DNA of 64,000 nucleotides from Syngnathus acus. Its lineage: Eukaryota; Chordata; Actinopteri; Syngnathiformes; Syngnathidae. The translations under genes and the position numbers were made by a program. This document shows, piece by piece, positions 42,198 through 53,771 of this stretch. Under the pieces are notes generated by a model that was given only the letters and a program-made list of their open reading frames with translations, was not told the DNA's origin and did no database searches. The stretch spans positions 4,015,501-4,079,500 of the forward strand of contig NC_051103.1 in NCBI RefSeq assembly GCF_901709675.1, given 5' to 3'. How positions within the stretch are numbered: the first letter of the stretch is position 1; the number at the start of each line of letters is the position of its first letter.

Positions 42198-43469
42198 AAT
42201 AACTCAACACTACTGATTCCTGAGATAAGGGGGAGGGGCTTAAAAAGCAGATTCTTCCTTCCACACATACCCCTGCAGGTCAAGGGGACCAATCTTACCA
42301 GAAACATACGAGAAGCGCTGACCTTCTGAGTAGGTCAACATTCCCCAAAGTGGACCTTGTATGTTGTTCTGCTTATGAGAATAAAAATAGTAGAAGTGGT
42401 AGAATGACACTAATAACGCCATAGGGTATAAAGTTTTATGAGAAAAATAACGCTACAATTATGTGGGACGCGATTGAAAAAGAATCATGTTATCATATTA
42501 TGTAAGTTTAAAAAGTCTTAATTTGAAAGAAAACAAAATTCTAAAGTAGCTGTTGTGCAGAGTTGTCCTGCTGAAAACAAAACCAAAGGATGTGTCTGAA
42601 AATCTTCTCACTGGCAATTGTTTATTATTTTTTTTAAATAATATTTCTACGCAAAAGGCTTCTTGCAAATTATGTAATTGTTCCAGTTGAAGTCTGCAAG
42701 AGTTTGGATGTTTGACACGCGCTAAGTTTGTTTGTATTCGCTTCCGTACGGGCATTTGCATTTTGAATTAACGAAAGCCTCGCCGTTTCAAATAAGCACA
42801 TTTCAATCTTTGAAGTATTGTATAACTTAAGGATGCAACTGTGATATGAAAGCAGAGACACTTAAAGATTCTCACGTATGTAAAATGAGAATTTCTCACA
42901 TGAAGGAGCCAATGGTTAAATGTGAATCGCTTAATTAACGGTATACGACAAAAGGACGGACGGGTCCTTGAATTTCAAGATGGTTATTTTTATTACACAA
43001 TAACGCAAAATGACCATGCATATTTTAAAGATTTTTTTTTAATTTGATGTAAAATGTGTATATAACATACAGAAGAAGTTAGAGACTTTTTGTGAGTCGT
43101 GCTTACAGATGATATTGAATTTTGCCAAAAGGTGGCGCTGTTGGGACACCTTCAGCTATTGTATACTGACAATGAAGAAACAATAAAGAGTGAGAATCAA
43201 TTCACCTGAAGCTTAGGTGTTATTTCTGAGCGGTGACGAAAGAACAAAGACCTTGAGGACATAAGAAAATGTGTTTTTGTTTTGCAAAAGTTCTGAAAGG
43301 CTAATAAATGCTGAGCAAATATTTCCTCTTTACCTTATTGATCACACAAGCCTCTCTCTTTGCTCTTTTTGTTTGTTTACACCCCTCCTCATCGCGTCTG
43401 GACATTGTACCTACCAAACAGCACAAGCTTCTCAGCACACATTTCATCATCCTCGAAATGTTCTTGATG
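42198..43469. other. Tail-to-tail gap between wipi1 and arsg
   Basis: The gap holds 3' UTR sequence. An AATAAA at 43182-43187 is a candidate wipi1 poly(A) signal. A possible alternative last wipi1 exon is at 42279-42329. No other gene is seen. Confidence 0.55.
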
Positions 43470-46316
43470 TCAACCCAGAGAGAGACAACGGCAAACCGGC
43501 CGCGTCGCTTCGCAGCAAGGCCAGGCCGAATCGTCCGTCGTGTAGTCTGCCACGGACACGGACGGGTCGGTGGCGATGTCCCATAATAACCTCTCCCTCC
43601 AGAGAGCCACTTTTTCCGCTGTGGTTTGGTATTCACGTGTCCCGACTTTTAAGGGCGTTTCCTCGGCCGGGTCACGCTCTAAATCAAATATCAACGGCGG
43701 GTCGTGGAACTCCTGCGTTCCGATATCACCTTTGCACGCTTCGGCTGAACCTATATAAAAATAGATACATACAAGCTCAAATAGATTTCTGTTATTTAAT
43801 CACACGTTAATCTCCATAACAACATCTGGGCGTTGGCTGGTGTTGAGTGAACATGACACCTACCGGTCAGGTAGAAAGCTTTGTATTTCCCAACCCGCAC
43901 TGTCTGCAAGTCACCCAGCCGCCCTGCCGCGCCACTGTTAGGGTGGAAGAGGACCTAAAAATAAACCAGCCATCTTTATAGAACAGTTCACACCTGCCTC
44001 TTAACCCGTTTAACTCGTTTTACCCAGCGTCCACATTTCTTGCAGACACAAACACGCCCAAAAAAATTAACGAGTCTCGGTACATACCGTGTGACCAGTT
44101 TGCACGCCGTGCAGGAGGATATTTGTCACGTCGATGCCATCGTAGCGCCGGTCAGAAGGTGGCGTCACTCCTGCCAGCGATAGGAGCGTCGGAAAAATGT
44201 CCATTCCACTGTGAAAAGGATTTCTTGGTTGATTCAAGTAACACAGGAAAAGTCTGCTTGCAATTGTCTAATAAATACTTTTGTGTAAACAATAGCAACA
44301 GGAAGGCAGCTTGCTTTCACATGTTGGAGGAATTTAATCTCAACAAACCTCAGCAGCGCCGCACTGGTGGCGTTTGTGGGAATCACGCCGGGCCAGTAGG
44401 CCAAAGATGGCACCCGGTGGCCTCCTTCCCATGTGGTCTTCTTAGCTGAGCCCCCACCTAGCGAGGAAATTCCCGCTGTTACATTTTAAGCTAAATTGAA
44501 TGCAACTTAGCTACTTGTGTACCTCTTTGAGTCTGCCATTTTCCTTGAAAAGGTCCCGGACTTCCTGCGTACTGACATTTCTGCTCCCAAGGACCGTTGT
44601 CACCTAAATGTAAGAAAGTCTTTTTCAGACCACGAGTGAAAACCAGCAGCACACAGGACTTACTGGTGAACCAGATGAGTGTATCATCTGCGTCCGAAGC
44701 ACTTCGGATGGTCCCCACCAGGCGATCCATTTCTTGGAGGCTGGCGGCGTACACTCGGCTGGCGGGTTTAAGTGGTGGGGCCAAAGGTACGTGCATGTGA
44801 GCGAGCGCTATATAAAGAAAATATGGCTGTCCTTGCTCTCTGCAAGATGTAAGACACAAAAATATATTTCAGTTGAAGACAAAAACATGCTAGGACAATA
44901 ATTGTGTGTGCTGTCTACATGTGTTGCTGCATTATTTGTGTTCAATCTGTGGCTTAGCACAGATGCTATTTAGCGTTAGCATTAGGTGAGTGGACTCAAA
45001 GACTAAGCTTTGCGCTTGTTTTGTTGGGCCTCGAGATGGTTTTTTTTACTTTACCTGGCGTGGCGCATCGCTCTGAGAGCAGCGGACTGGTACTGTTGCG
45101 TAAGCGTCCACAGGTCGAGTGGTTGCTCCAGAATACTGCTGTTTTCAATCAGAGGAAGGCCCACTTTGGAATAGCAGCTCCTCGCTCTACAATTGTGATG
45201 AGAAGACTTTAGGCCATAGGTGTCAAACTCAAAGTCCGGGGGCCAGATACGGCCCGCCACATCATTTTATGTGGCCCGTGAAGATTAATTTTGCATTACT
45301 AAAATAACAAATTGTCTTTTTCAAAATAGAGATATTACTAGCAATTTTGATGGTCATTAATGTTATAAACTATTTGAACAGTTTTTTACTAGTCTCCAAA
45401 ACTCGAAGACAGTCATAATGACCCTCTGAGGGAAACTATGCAATGTGGCTCGTGACAAAAATGAGTGACACCCCTGAGGCACACAAGATAATTCAGACCT
45501 CATTTGACTACTTTGAAATCTATTCAAAGCTCATCAAATACTTGCACATGTGGATTTTGAATAGAATCGAGTCCCACCCACTTGGTGTTTTGTGGGTCAG
45601 ATGAGTCACAAGCGAGGCACTGTGGAAGATCATATCCAGGGTTGTCAGTGCATCCCATATCGTTGCTGTAAGGAATTCCAAAGTAGGAGTCGAAACCTCC
45701 TCAGGAGACAAGAAACGGGTTATTTTGTATCGAAATACAGCAACCCATATTCCTCATTTGCATGGTTGCTACGCGGTAAGGTCAAAGTCCTCTTTACCTC
45801 TTTTTGTCGGGCCATATGGTCCATTATGGCCCAGATGCCATTTCCCGATCATGGCAGTATAGTAACCCGCCCGCTGCAGGAGCTGAGGCAAAGTGATTTC
45901 GGACCGAGGCAGACCGCCAACAGAGCCCACGGCAAAATTGTGAGTGACCCCATTCCTGAGTCCGTAGCGGCCGGTCAGGATGGAAGCCCGGGATGGCGAG
46001 CAGGTTGAGGCCGGAGAGTGGAAGTCTAAAAATCTGGATGAAAATATCAGTGGGAAGACCGCCATGAGTCCGCTTTAAGAATTCGGTTCTACCTTAATCC
46101 TTGCTGGGCCATCAGGTTAAGATTAGGCGTATTGTTGGCCTTCTGCTCAGGCAGGTTCACATCCAAGTCAGCCCAGCCTAAATCATCAGCCAGGATGAGA
46201 ACGAAGTTGGGCTTCTTGTTGGGTTTCGGAACCACTGATGCCCGCTCTGACATCAGGTGGAAATACAGGCCGCACAGCATGGCACAAAAAAGCAGCGGCG
46301 TCACTCCCGCCGGCAT
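43470..46316 (-). CDS. arsg: Arylsulfatase G
   Basis: ARSG is a lysosomal sulfatase that removes 3-O-sulfate from heparan sulfate N-sulfoglucosamine-3-O-sulfate ends. The product starts [20 protein letters not shown], a signal peptide, then [20 protein letters not shown], whose Asp pair is a metal site. The formylglycine motif is [12 protein letters not shown], with the Cys codon at 46000-46002. Next come [67 protein letters not shown], the Lys/Trp block [32 protein letters not shown], and a C-terminal exon with [16 protein letters not shown] ending CRCLSLG. These are the standard blocks of the family in order, with no break. The start lies 15 nt after a probable splice acceptor, so a non-coding exon is upstream, and the gene is divergent from slc16a6. 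A hAT-like repeat sits in an intron. Confidence 0.94.
45215..45476. mobile_element. hAT-like MITE in an arsg intron
   Basis: The left end reads CATAGGTGTCAAACTCA and the reverse complement of the right end reads CAGGGGTGTCACTCA, imperfect inverted ends of the CAGGGGTGTCA type. The body contains GGGGCCAGATACGGCCCGCC and TTTTATGTGGCCCG, a repeat widely seen in vertebrate genomes. No clean 8-bp target duplication remains (only AGGC is shared), so the copy is old or its edges are misjudged. Confidence 0.55.
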
Positions 46317-47590
46317 TCTGTGATGAAGTCTGAAAAAGAGTCATGTTTTGGAAAAAAATTCCTCCATGTTTTTGTTTACTTCAGTGAAGACTAAGCAAAG
46401 CAATCCGAAACAAATCTGAGAGCGGTCGAATATTCTTATTATTCTTTGCTTTCAAACATCTTTGTTTTCTGTTTATCAAGCTTTCCAATGACGTTCAAAA
46501 ATAGAGCCCCCCCCCCCTTACTTGCGTCTCTGATTTAAAAAAAAAAATAGTAAAAATGTCCTCAAAAGTGTATTTCAGATTTTATCATTAAAAATCTTTG
46601 ATGTAAAAATAAAACCTTTTATGCCCAGCGCAGTACACTAATGTGGAACGTCCCATGACTGCGTGTGCCTTGGGCCCCCCCCCCACACATCTATATGCGC
46701 CCCTGGCCTGGTCCACGCTTACCTATTGAAATAAATCGCGTCCCGCTTCGTGCAAACGACTTCAATGTAAACACGCAATTGAAAATTGGAGCGCACCAAA
46801 AAACTTCGCGGGCGCAAACAGCGCCTCCACACCATGCATGTATAGTTTGCATGATGTTGTTTGGGTGCCTGTGCAAGTTAAAACTGGTTGGATCCAGATC
46901 TGTCTTTAACCCTTAGCTTTCCCATGAGGGGTGAGGGAGAAGCGCGCAACATGTGCCGTGCGGACAAATGTAAAGCGGGTTGAGCAGTTTAAACACGAGG
47001 AACTAGTTTCTATGCTGCGAGTAGGAGCGCACAGGTGAGACGCGACTTTACTACCGCTTCTATTTTGACAATTGGGAAATGATATAGCGTTTTTTTTTTT
47101 TTTTTTGCCCTCTAAAATATCTTTCAACCTAATAATAGAGTGGCAGAGTATTTCGAGATTGTGGGACATCGAACCGGTAAACACGCGCGAGGGATTGCGT
47201 CAGCTTTCACTTAAACTTGCCCCGTCGGAGCGTCACTATTGAATTTAATGTGCGCTTCTAATAGAAATATTTGCCCTATAGTAAAGTGCACCCGAGCCGT
47301 AAATAGAGTGTCGTGTAATATATACGGAGGCTCCATAAATATGCGCACGTGGCTTGTTGTTTATTACAAGCGTACGATTACCATGCTAGAAATTTTCTTT
47401 TTGTGTTTGTTTTAATTGTGTGTAATATTTGAAAGATGGTTGATATTTCTGTTTGAATTTTTTTTTCTTCATTATTTCCATAATGGGCAATATTGAGTAG
47501 TCACATTGTTTTGGTTTACCGCAAAAATGGTTTTTTTTAAATTAAAAAAGTAACTATTTCAGAGCATTTAATTTTTTTTTTTTTTTAGAA
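46317..47590. promoter_or_regulatory. arsg-slc16a6 head-to-head intergenic region
   Basis: The promoters and 5' non-coding exons of both genes must lie here. C-rich homopolymers occur near 46507-46517 and 46675-46684. Neither a TATA box nor a firm exon can be placed. The slc16a6 ATG lies 2 nt after a splice acceptor at about 47588. Confidence 0.45.
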
Positions 47591-49528
47591 ATGGTGCTGT
47601 GTGGACCAACTTTCTTGGGGCCTAACGTGTACACAAAGCCCCCAGATGGAGGCTGGGGGTGGGTGGTGGCCGTGGCCTTTTTCCTGGTGGAGCTTTTCAC
47701 CTATGGCACCATCAAGAGCTTTGGGATTTTCCTCCAAGTGTTGATGGAGGAATTTGGAGAGAGCAACAGTCGGGTGTCCTGGATTGTTTCCATCTGTGTC
47801 TTTGTAATGACCTTCAACGGTGAGTGTTTGGAAATACATGAATCAATTTTTAACATGAAGCTAAAGAATTGGCAGAACAAGTTAACCGGTAATGTGAAAG
47901 ATTAACTTCAACGGAGCAATTTCTAACTGCGCAGGTCCTCTTTCCTCCATGCTGACCAATCGCTTTGGGTTCCAACTCGTCGTCATGACCGGAGGTGTAC
48001 TGATCTCCTCGGGAACCATCACTACAAGCTTCGCCTCTTCCGTCAATCAAATGTACATCACTTACGGCATCGTGGCAGGTTTGAAATGACTCTTTTTAAA
48101 AAAAAGTGGCCTTTTGAGATGAGTCGTGGTTTTGATTGCGCCTTTTGTCGTCCTGCTGGCAGGTCTCGGCTACTGCTTGACATTTTTACCCACGGTGACG
48201 ATACTCTCACATTATTTTTCACGACGACGATCACTAGTCATCGCCGTGGCGTCCACCGGAGAGGCCCTGTCCATGTTTGCTCTCGCCCCGGGTAAGTTTA
48301 GAATCATCTCCTACTTTGGATGACTTACTAGCCGTTGTTTATCTTCAGCCTTCTCCTCTCTGAGGGATCTTATCGGCTGGCGTCGCACCATGGCGATGAT
48401 CGGAGCTTTGCAGGGAACCATCATTATTTGCGGCGCTCTGCTTCGGCCAATCATCATCTTACCACAAGAGACAGAGACTTCTGAATCTTCTCCAAAGAAC
48501 GAGGAAGCCCAAAGCACGGACTTGATTGGACAAGATTTTGTGAGAAACTGTCCCGTTGAGAAGGTCAACTGCAACCCAGAGGAGAGGACTTTACTAACAA
48601 AGGAAGTGAGGCCAGATGTGCAGCCAAGTCTAAAAAATAACTTCGATCCAGCTCAAGGGCAGAAGAACGATGTCGAAGTTGATGAGAAACCTTCAAAGTT
48701 CAAACTTCTGGATTTCTCCATCCTCAAAGAGTGCAGCTTCATCTTGTACTCGCTCTTCGGACTGTTTGCCACGCTGGGCTTCTTCGCCCCTCAACTCTAC
48801 ATCATCGAGCTGAGCGTCAGTCGAGGCGTGGAGCGCGATCGCGCCACCTATATGCTCTCCACCATGGCGGTGGCCGAAATCTTCGGTCGATTCTTAATCG
48901 GATGGGTCCTGACACTGAATCGAATACAGAATCGGAAGCTTCTCGTCCTCCTGGTTTGTGTGATTTCCATGACTGTGGACCTGGTGGGATTTACTCTAGT
49001 CACGGAATTTTACGGGCTAGCGGTATGCTGCGCTGTCTACGGGTTCTTCATGGGAACCCTTGCGTGCACGCACATTCCCATGCTGGCAGAAGATGACGTG
49101 GTGGGCTTGGAAAGAATGTCCTCTGCTGCTGGAGTTTACGTCTTCATACACAGCTTTGCCGGCCTGGCTGGACCCCCACTCGGAGGTACATTTTTAATTT
49201 GTGGCCCCCCCCGTCTAGCTCCGCCGGTGCTCGATGCGTCCCCTTAACACTTTTGTCTTCGTCTCTAGGTGTGTTAGTGGACGTGACAGAGAACTACGGG
49301 TCGGCCTTCTACTCCTGCGCAGCTGGCATGGCGGTGAGCGCCGTGTTCTTGGGCTTAGTGAGACCTGCCAAGAGAGGACGACTTTGCACGAAGAGAACAT
49401 TCAAACCAAATAATGACACGCCTCATATTGTGACAGAAGGCGTCAATGAAGCGGAAAAACTCACAGGCAGTACTGACGTTAGCGCCGAGGCGCACGAAGA
49501 ACGACAATCATGTCGAGACGTAGCTTGA
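47591..49528 (+). CDS. slc16a6: Monocarboxylate transporter 7 (SLC16A6)
   Basis: SLC16A6 is a plasma-membrane transporter of the major facilitator superfamily, linked in fish liver to ketone-body export and in mammals to taurine. The product starts [20 protein letters not shown] and carries the MCT signature [20 protein letters not shown] at TM1. Later blocks are [55 protein letters not shown], the variable central loop (acidic, about 100 residues), [57 protein letters not shown] and [19 protein letters not shown]. Five coding exons begin at 47591, about 47934, 48162, 48349 and 49269. Twelve TM segments are expected. The ATG follows a splice acceptor by 2 nt. Zebrafish has two copies (a and b); which one this is cannot be decided here. 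Confidence 0.94.
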
Positions 49529-49983
49529 CATGCGGGTTTGACATGTCGCTCGAACATGCTGGCAAAGCTCATTTACGTCCTCACCAATCCTGTTTTGTGT
49601 GAGTGTCTGATTCAAGTGCTCGCTGAGATATGATGGCTTGAATTTACAAAAATATTTGAAATAGTCTTTGAAGAAGAATTACCATCTAATAATGTGAAGC
49701 CAATGTAGCAGCAAATACTGTACATGAAATTGCACACGTATGTAACATTAACTCTTACGTTTGTGTTACTTCCGCCAAGCTCAGGAGACTCGTATGATTG
49801 ATTTTTTTTTTAACCAAAGCGCACATGAGATGTCAAAGATGCACTATTTTTGTAAGAAAAATATGCTAGCAATAAAGCAATAATGTTTTTACTCTTTAAA
49901 TTCTATTTTTTTATTTAAATTTTATTTTTTTCATCTGACTTAAGATAAATATATCAAATTTGGAAAGTTACATCTTATCGGTG
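49529..49983. terminator. Tail-to-tail 3' ends of slc16a6 and amz2
   Basis: Plus-strand AATAAA at 49871-49876 suits slc16a6. Minus-strand AATAAA (plus TTTATT at 49910-49915 and 49922-49927) suits amz2. The two signals are only about 35-50 bp apart. Confidence 0.65.
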
Positions 49984-51865
49984 TTACCGTTTAGTGACGT
50001 TCAGTATATCTTGGCACTTCTTCAGCCACAGTTTGGCCGTATGAAAAGCTTCAGTAGGTTTGGGAAAGGAGGTCACCGTCGTCGGTGACCTTGGCTCCTC
50101 TTCCATCCAGTGCAGTAAGGCCTGTGAAGCACGAAAAAAAAAATCCCTAAAATACAAATAAACTATTATGTGGTAAGGCTTAATCAAAATCTATTTCCTG
50201 TGGAGTCCACATGGTTGTATATTGATTTTTTTATTTATGCAGAATATGTCTTGGCTCAATTAAGACGTGGTGGTGTAGAAGACGAGCAACATTCCAATAA
50301 GATGACAGCGTAAACATTGTAAAACGTAATGTGAGGTGACGCCCACATTTTTACCTCGTATCGCTCGGCTATGTTAAAGCCCGCTGAGGTCTGAAGTTTG
50401 CGTAAACAGATGGGACAGAGCTCCAACGGGCGTAGGTCGGACTCCTCCAGGTGATTGGAGCCTTGCATGACACAGCTCAGCCACTGGCAGTGCCTCATTC
50501 CAAACATATGGCCGATTTCATGCGTCATCGTCTGGCAAAAAAATCATTCCATTACTTTCTTTTTTTTCCCCAATTGAGACAAAACGTGTTAGTACAACCT
50601 TGCAGGATCGCAACAGCAGAGTGCTGGTGATAGGGGGAGTGTAATGGCCGTCAAAGGCGGAATAGTCGCCCTGCTTTACTTGACGCTGTTTCTTCACCCT
50701 TCCTGCATAATTTTTGCGGTAAAAGTTGTCATCGTACCTGGCAAAGCTGAAAACACCAATTCCTGCAAAAAAAAATGCAATTAACTTTCCCACAAGGCTG
50801 AGAACTATTTCACTGGAGCGCCATCTAGCGGTGTCACAACCAAATTACACGATATTAGTAGACATCTTTTTAAAAGTATTTTTATATCCAGCTCTTGGGC
50901 TACTTTATATTAAATTTGATTTACAAAGCCCCTTTTATTTGCAAAGCTAACTCAACACAGACAGGAGGCGGAGATTAAAACCGGCAAACCTCTCCACTGC
51001 GAGGCAGACATGCTAACCGCGAAGCTACCACGCTGACCTGCATTTGTTTGATTCTCTGGAGCGAAATACAAAAGTAAAATCGTACCCTTATGAAGAGATG
51101 CTTGTCCAAATACAAAATTCCAGGAGTCTCTTGGGTACAGGTCAATCATTGTGATTCCAACCACACAAAAAGCATCCTTTGGCTTCCTTTTGCATAAAAA
51201 CTGAAGCAGGTCACCTACCAGAGGATATGGAAATAGTGCAAACAAAGCATAGCTCAGAAAGAAAAAAAAAAACACCACTGTTGTGTGAGGCTTCAAGGAG
51301 ATATTTCCAATTACCAGTGAGCAGCTGAAGGTTTTGTGAGCTCTGGTTAATTCTGAATGAGCAGCCTGTTTGTGCAACTGTGACAGCTGGTAACCAACAA
51401 ACAGGCAGCCCATAGAAGAATGCTTGGCAGTATTCTCGAAGCCATTCCACGTATTGCTCCGTATGGGGCCCGGCCTCGCCAAAAGAACCTGCAACAAAAC
51501 AAGAAGGTCAAACTATGGTTAACAAACTCCCATCAACTTTCTAACAAAGGAAAATCATCTACCATCATCAACTAACCTATGGTCTGAATGTAAATCGTGC
51601 CACAGCTTGCACTTGGGGTCTTTCTGTGAGGATCTTTATAAAAACTCTCAAAATCTTGAGGGTTCTCAGGATGTGAGGGAATCCAGTCTGAGTCTGAATG
51701 AACAGTCACAGGTTGAAAAACGGAACCAGGCTGCCCTGGATGCAGTCCTTGCTCTAAAAGGTGACATTCTTCTTTGGTGTACTGTTTATAGAGTTCAGTC
51801 AAGTCCTTGCAATTGGAAATCAATGCTGTTTGCAGGGTCTCTGGAGAGTGGTGAATCACTTTCAT
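49984..51865 (-). CDS. amz2: Archaemetzincin-2 (AMZ2), zinc metallopeptidase
   Basis: AMZ2 is a soluble archaemetzincin. The product begins MKVIHHSPETLQTALISNCK, continues with DWIPSHPENPQDFESFYKDP and GTIYIQTIG, then EDAFCVVGITMIDLYPRDSW-type sequence (KDAFCVVGITMIDLYPRDSW), NFVFGQASLHKG and FSFARYDDNFYR. The active site HEIGHMFGMRH (50490-50522) gives the HExxHxxGxxH zinc site, followed by CQWLSCVMQGSNHLEES and PLELCPICLRKLQ, whose Cys residues form the second zinc site. It ends CQDILNVTKR. The ATG is the first codon after a splice acceptor (CTACAG|ATG), so the 5' UTR lies in an upstream exon. All family blocks are present and no break was seen. Confidence 0.95.
50818..50831 (-). promoter_or_regulatory. 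CTCF-like site in an amz2 intron
   Basis: The minus-strand sequence CCGCTAGATGGCGC matches CCASYAGRKGGCRS with one mismatch. Resemblance only. Confidence 0.4.
50957..51037 (-). repeat. tRNA-like dispersed repeat fragment
   Basis: On the minus strand the sequence resembles a degenerate tRNA-like repeat (GGTTAGCATGTCTGCCTCGC) that is abundant in many fish genomes, followed by a short piece of its tail. It is not a functional tRNA: no intact T-arm or acceptor stem. Confidence 0.45.
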
Positions 51866-53033
51866 CTGTAGAAAAGTAAAAAAAAAAACACCCCCGACAT
51901 GACATTAATGTATAGTGGAGCGAGTAGATATAAAATGCTAAAATACCATTGCAATCTAAAAGTGTTTATTTGGTGACAAGGAATTTTGATGTGGCACTTT
52001 TCCATCATTTCTGGCATGTACAGGAAATTGGGCTGTATTTATTTGGAATTGTAAACTAATATAATTATATTTTTCCCACTGCACGTCAATTAGATTTGTT
52101 CGTAACGCCGCTAACACCGCTAATCTTTGTTTATCCGAGTTAGGCAACTCATGAGAACATTTTCCAATTTGCAATGGCAATTTAATGCAGTAAAAATTAA
52201 ATAAGTGCATAGGTAAAAAGCAAAAACAAAACATGTCTTTTGAGACCGTCCGTTTCAGATTGAGTTAGACGCCATCAAAACAATCTAAATAGAATTTTTT
52301 TTTGTCTGCATAAGCGATTAAAATGCAAGGCAATAAATACAAATAACTGAAATAGCATGCAAGTTACGAAAATGAAGCAAATAAAAGGATATTACGTCGG
52401 GACTCGCAAGCTGCTTTCATGCAACGTCTCTACTTCCGCCATTGCTCGATGGCGTCATGACAACAGAGGGGCGGGGCTTGTGACGTCAAGGAAACGTTTG
52501 GGACTACCGTAGTTGACACGAGCTGGCAAGCCCATGTCATTTCAAAGCTAAAATGTCGCTTATGTGACTCGACAATTTCAAAATTATCGTGCTAAATTGA
52601 TTCATTTATAGATCTATTGGGTCTTTCCGAAGAACAGCCAAGCTCCCGTTTTCTTTTTTCAGCAGGGCGAGCGGAATACGACAGCGGAAGAACTTGGTCA
52701 CAGTGCAGCGTTTTTTAGGGGGGGTTAGTTAGCTCCCACAGTTAGCCAACGTCAACCAGGCTTTACTGTCATGCTGATATTTGCAAAAGATTCCCACTAG
52801 GGCTCAACTAAAAGCTATTCGACAGCGACGGAACAGAACGCTACGATTGGAAGTGTGATCTTGCATCTTGAACCGGCTGCAGCCTCTCACACATACACAC
52901 ACAAACGTCAAATAAGGAATATGTCTTGCAGCATACTTGTGGAGCTATAGCCCGAGTCAGAAGCTTTTTACTTTTCAATTCAGCTCACAGGGAGTGTCCA
53001 CCTTTCTTTGCCACATCTAGCAAGACTGCAGCA
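51866..53033. promoter_or_regulatory. Bidirectional promoter region of amz2 and fam104a
   Basis: The region between the divergent start codons contains a compact promoter core: a GC box GGGGCGGGGC at 52468-52477 and a perfect CRE TGACGTCA at 52481-52488, close to a TTCCGCCATTG motif near 52433. Non-coding first exons of both genes are expected on either side. The remaining sequence shows nothing else. Confidence 0.6.
52468..52488. promoter_or_regulatory. GC box plus CRE pair
   Basis: An SP1-type GC box and a palindromic CRE are separated by 3 bp, about 600 bp from each start codon. This is a likely core of the shared promoter. Confidence 0.6.
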
Positions 53034-53771
53034 ATGCTGACAGATAACAGGTACAGTAACTACTTTTCTGTGTTGCCATCTTTTGCCCATTTCCATGCCA
53101 ATGTCATGTTATCAACTCCATAAAGAGCTGAGTGAATCATCACAGTCATAACGTGATCATGTAACTGCAGCGAATGTGTGTAGCCGTAGCTATTTTTGGT
53201 TCTTCTCAGTGCTCTTTTAGATCCACGACCCCCCTCCTCCTCCTCCTCCTCCTCCTTTCCACTCCTCACTGCATCATTCCTTCCAACACACTCATTCACA
53301 TTTGAAAATGTTCCATTTGTTTCCCTATGTACAGGAAACGCCATCGGAGCAGTGACAGTGAGGACAATCAACAGCTGAGCCCTCAGGCCAAGAGGTCAGG
53401 AAGGGGTCCGAGCCTGCTCGTATCCGATTTGGACTCCGAGGTACATGCGCGATGTTGTGCAATGTTTTATTTAGCAGTCAAGTAAAAAGCTCCTTTCTCT
53501 GTTTTGTATTCAGTCTTCAAGCAGTGACAGCAGCAGCGGCATCTGCAGTACGGAGAGACCGATGGTGGTCACGAGCAGGCCGTGCATCCACAGCCAGAGC
53601 GACCGCATCCCCCAGTGTTCGCCCAGCGGCAAGCCCAAGGACTCGGCGGTGTCGGCGCAGCACGGTTTCCATGGCGACGGCAGTACTTTCTCCTACGACT
53701 CCATCAACAAGGTCCTGAGGGAGGCGCACTTCAGCAGTCTACAGACGAGAGGGAGCCCGGGTTCGACATGA
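53034..53771 (+). CDS. fam104a: FAM104A / VCF1-like VCP nuclear cofactor
   Basis: The family (FAM104/VCF) binds VCP/p97 and promotes its nuclear import. Three exons join in phase (53034-53050, 53335-53440, 53514-53771) into a 126-residue protein. It begins MLTDNRKRHRSSDSEDNQQL, whose basic stretch is a likely nuclear signal, has a Ser/Asp-rich middle (DLDSESSSSDSSSGICSTE), and ends with the helix YDSINKVLREAHFSSLQTRG, the family's C-terminal VCP-binding helix as I recall it. The protein is mostly disordered by composition. The start is chosen because exon 1 has this ATG in frame; alternative upstream starts, as in human isoforms, are possible. Human FAM104A maps to 17q25.1, consistent with the neighbours. 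Confidence 0.8.
53233..53256. repeat. (CTC)n trinucleotide run
   Basis: Eight CTC units in the first fam104a intron. Confidence 0.9.

Noticed and set aside
43271-43810. 179-codon plus-strand frame
   Set aside because: It overlaps antisense the last arsg exon and 3' flank, crosses the real coding region and resembles no protein.
46665-46720. GCGCCCCTG end and C-run resembling a hAT terminus
   Set aside because: No matching opposite inverted end or target duplication could be found nearby, so an element cannot be supported.
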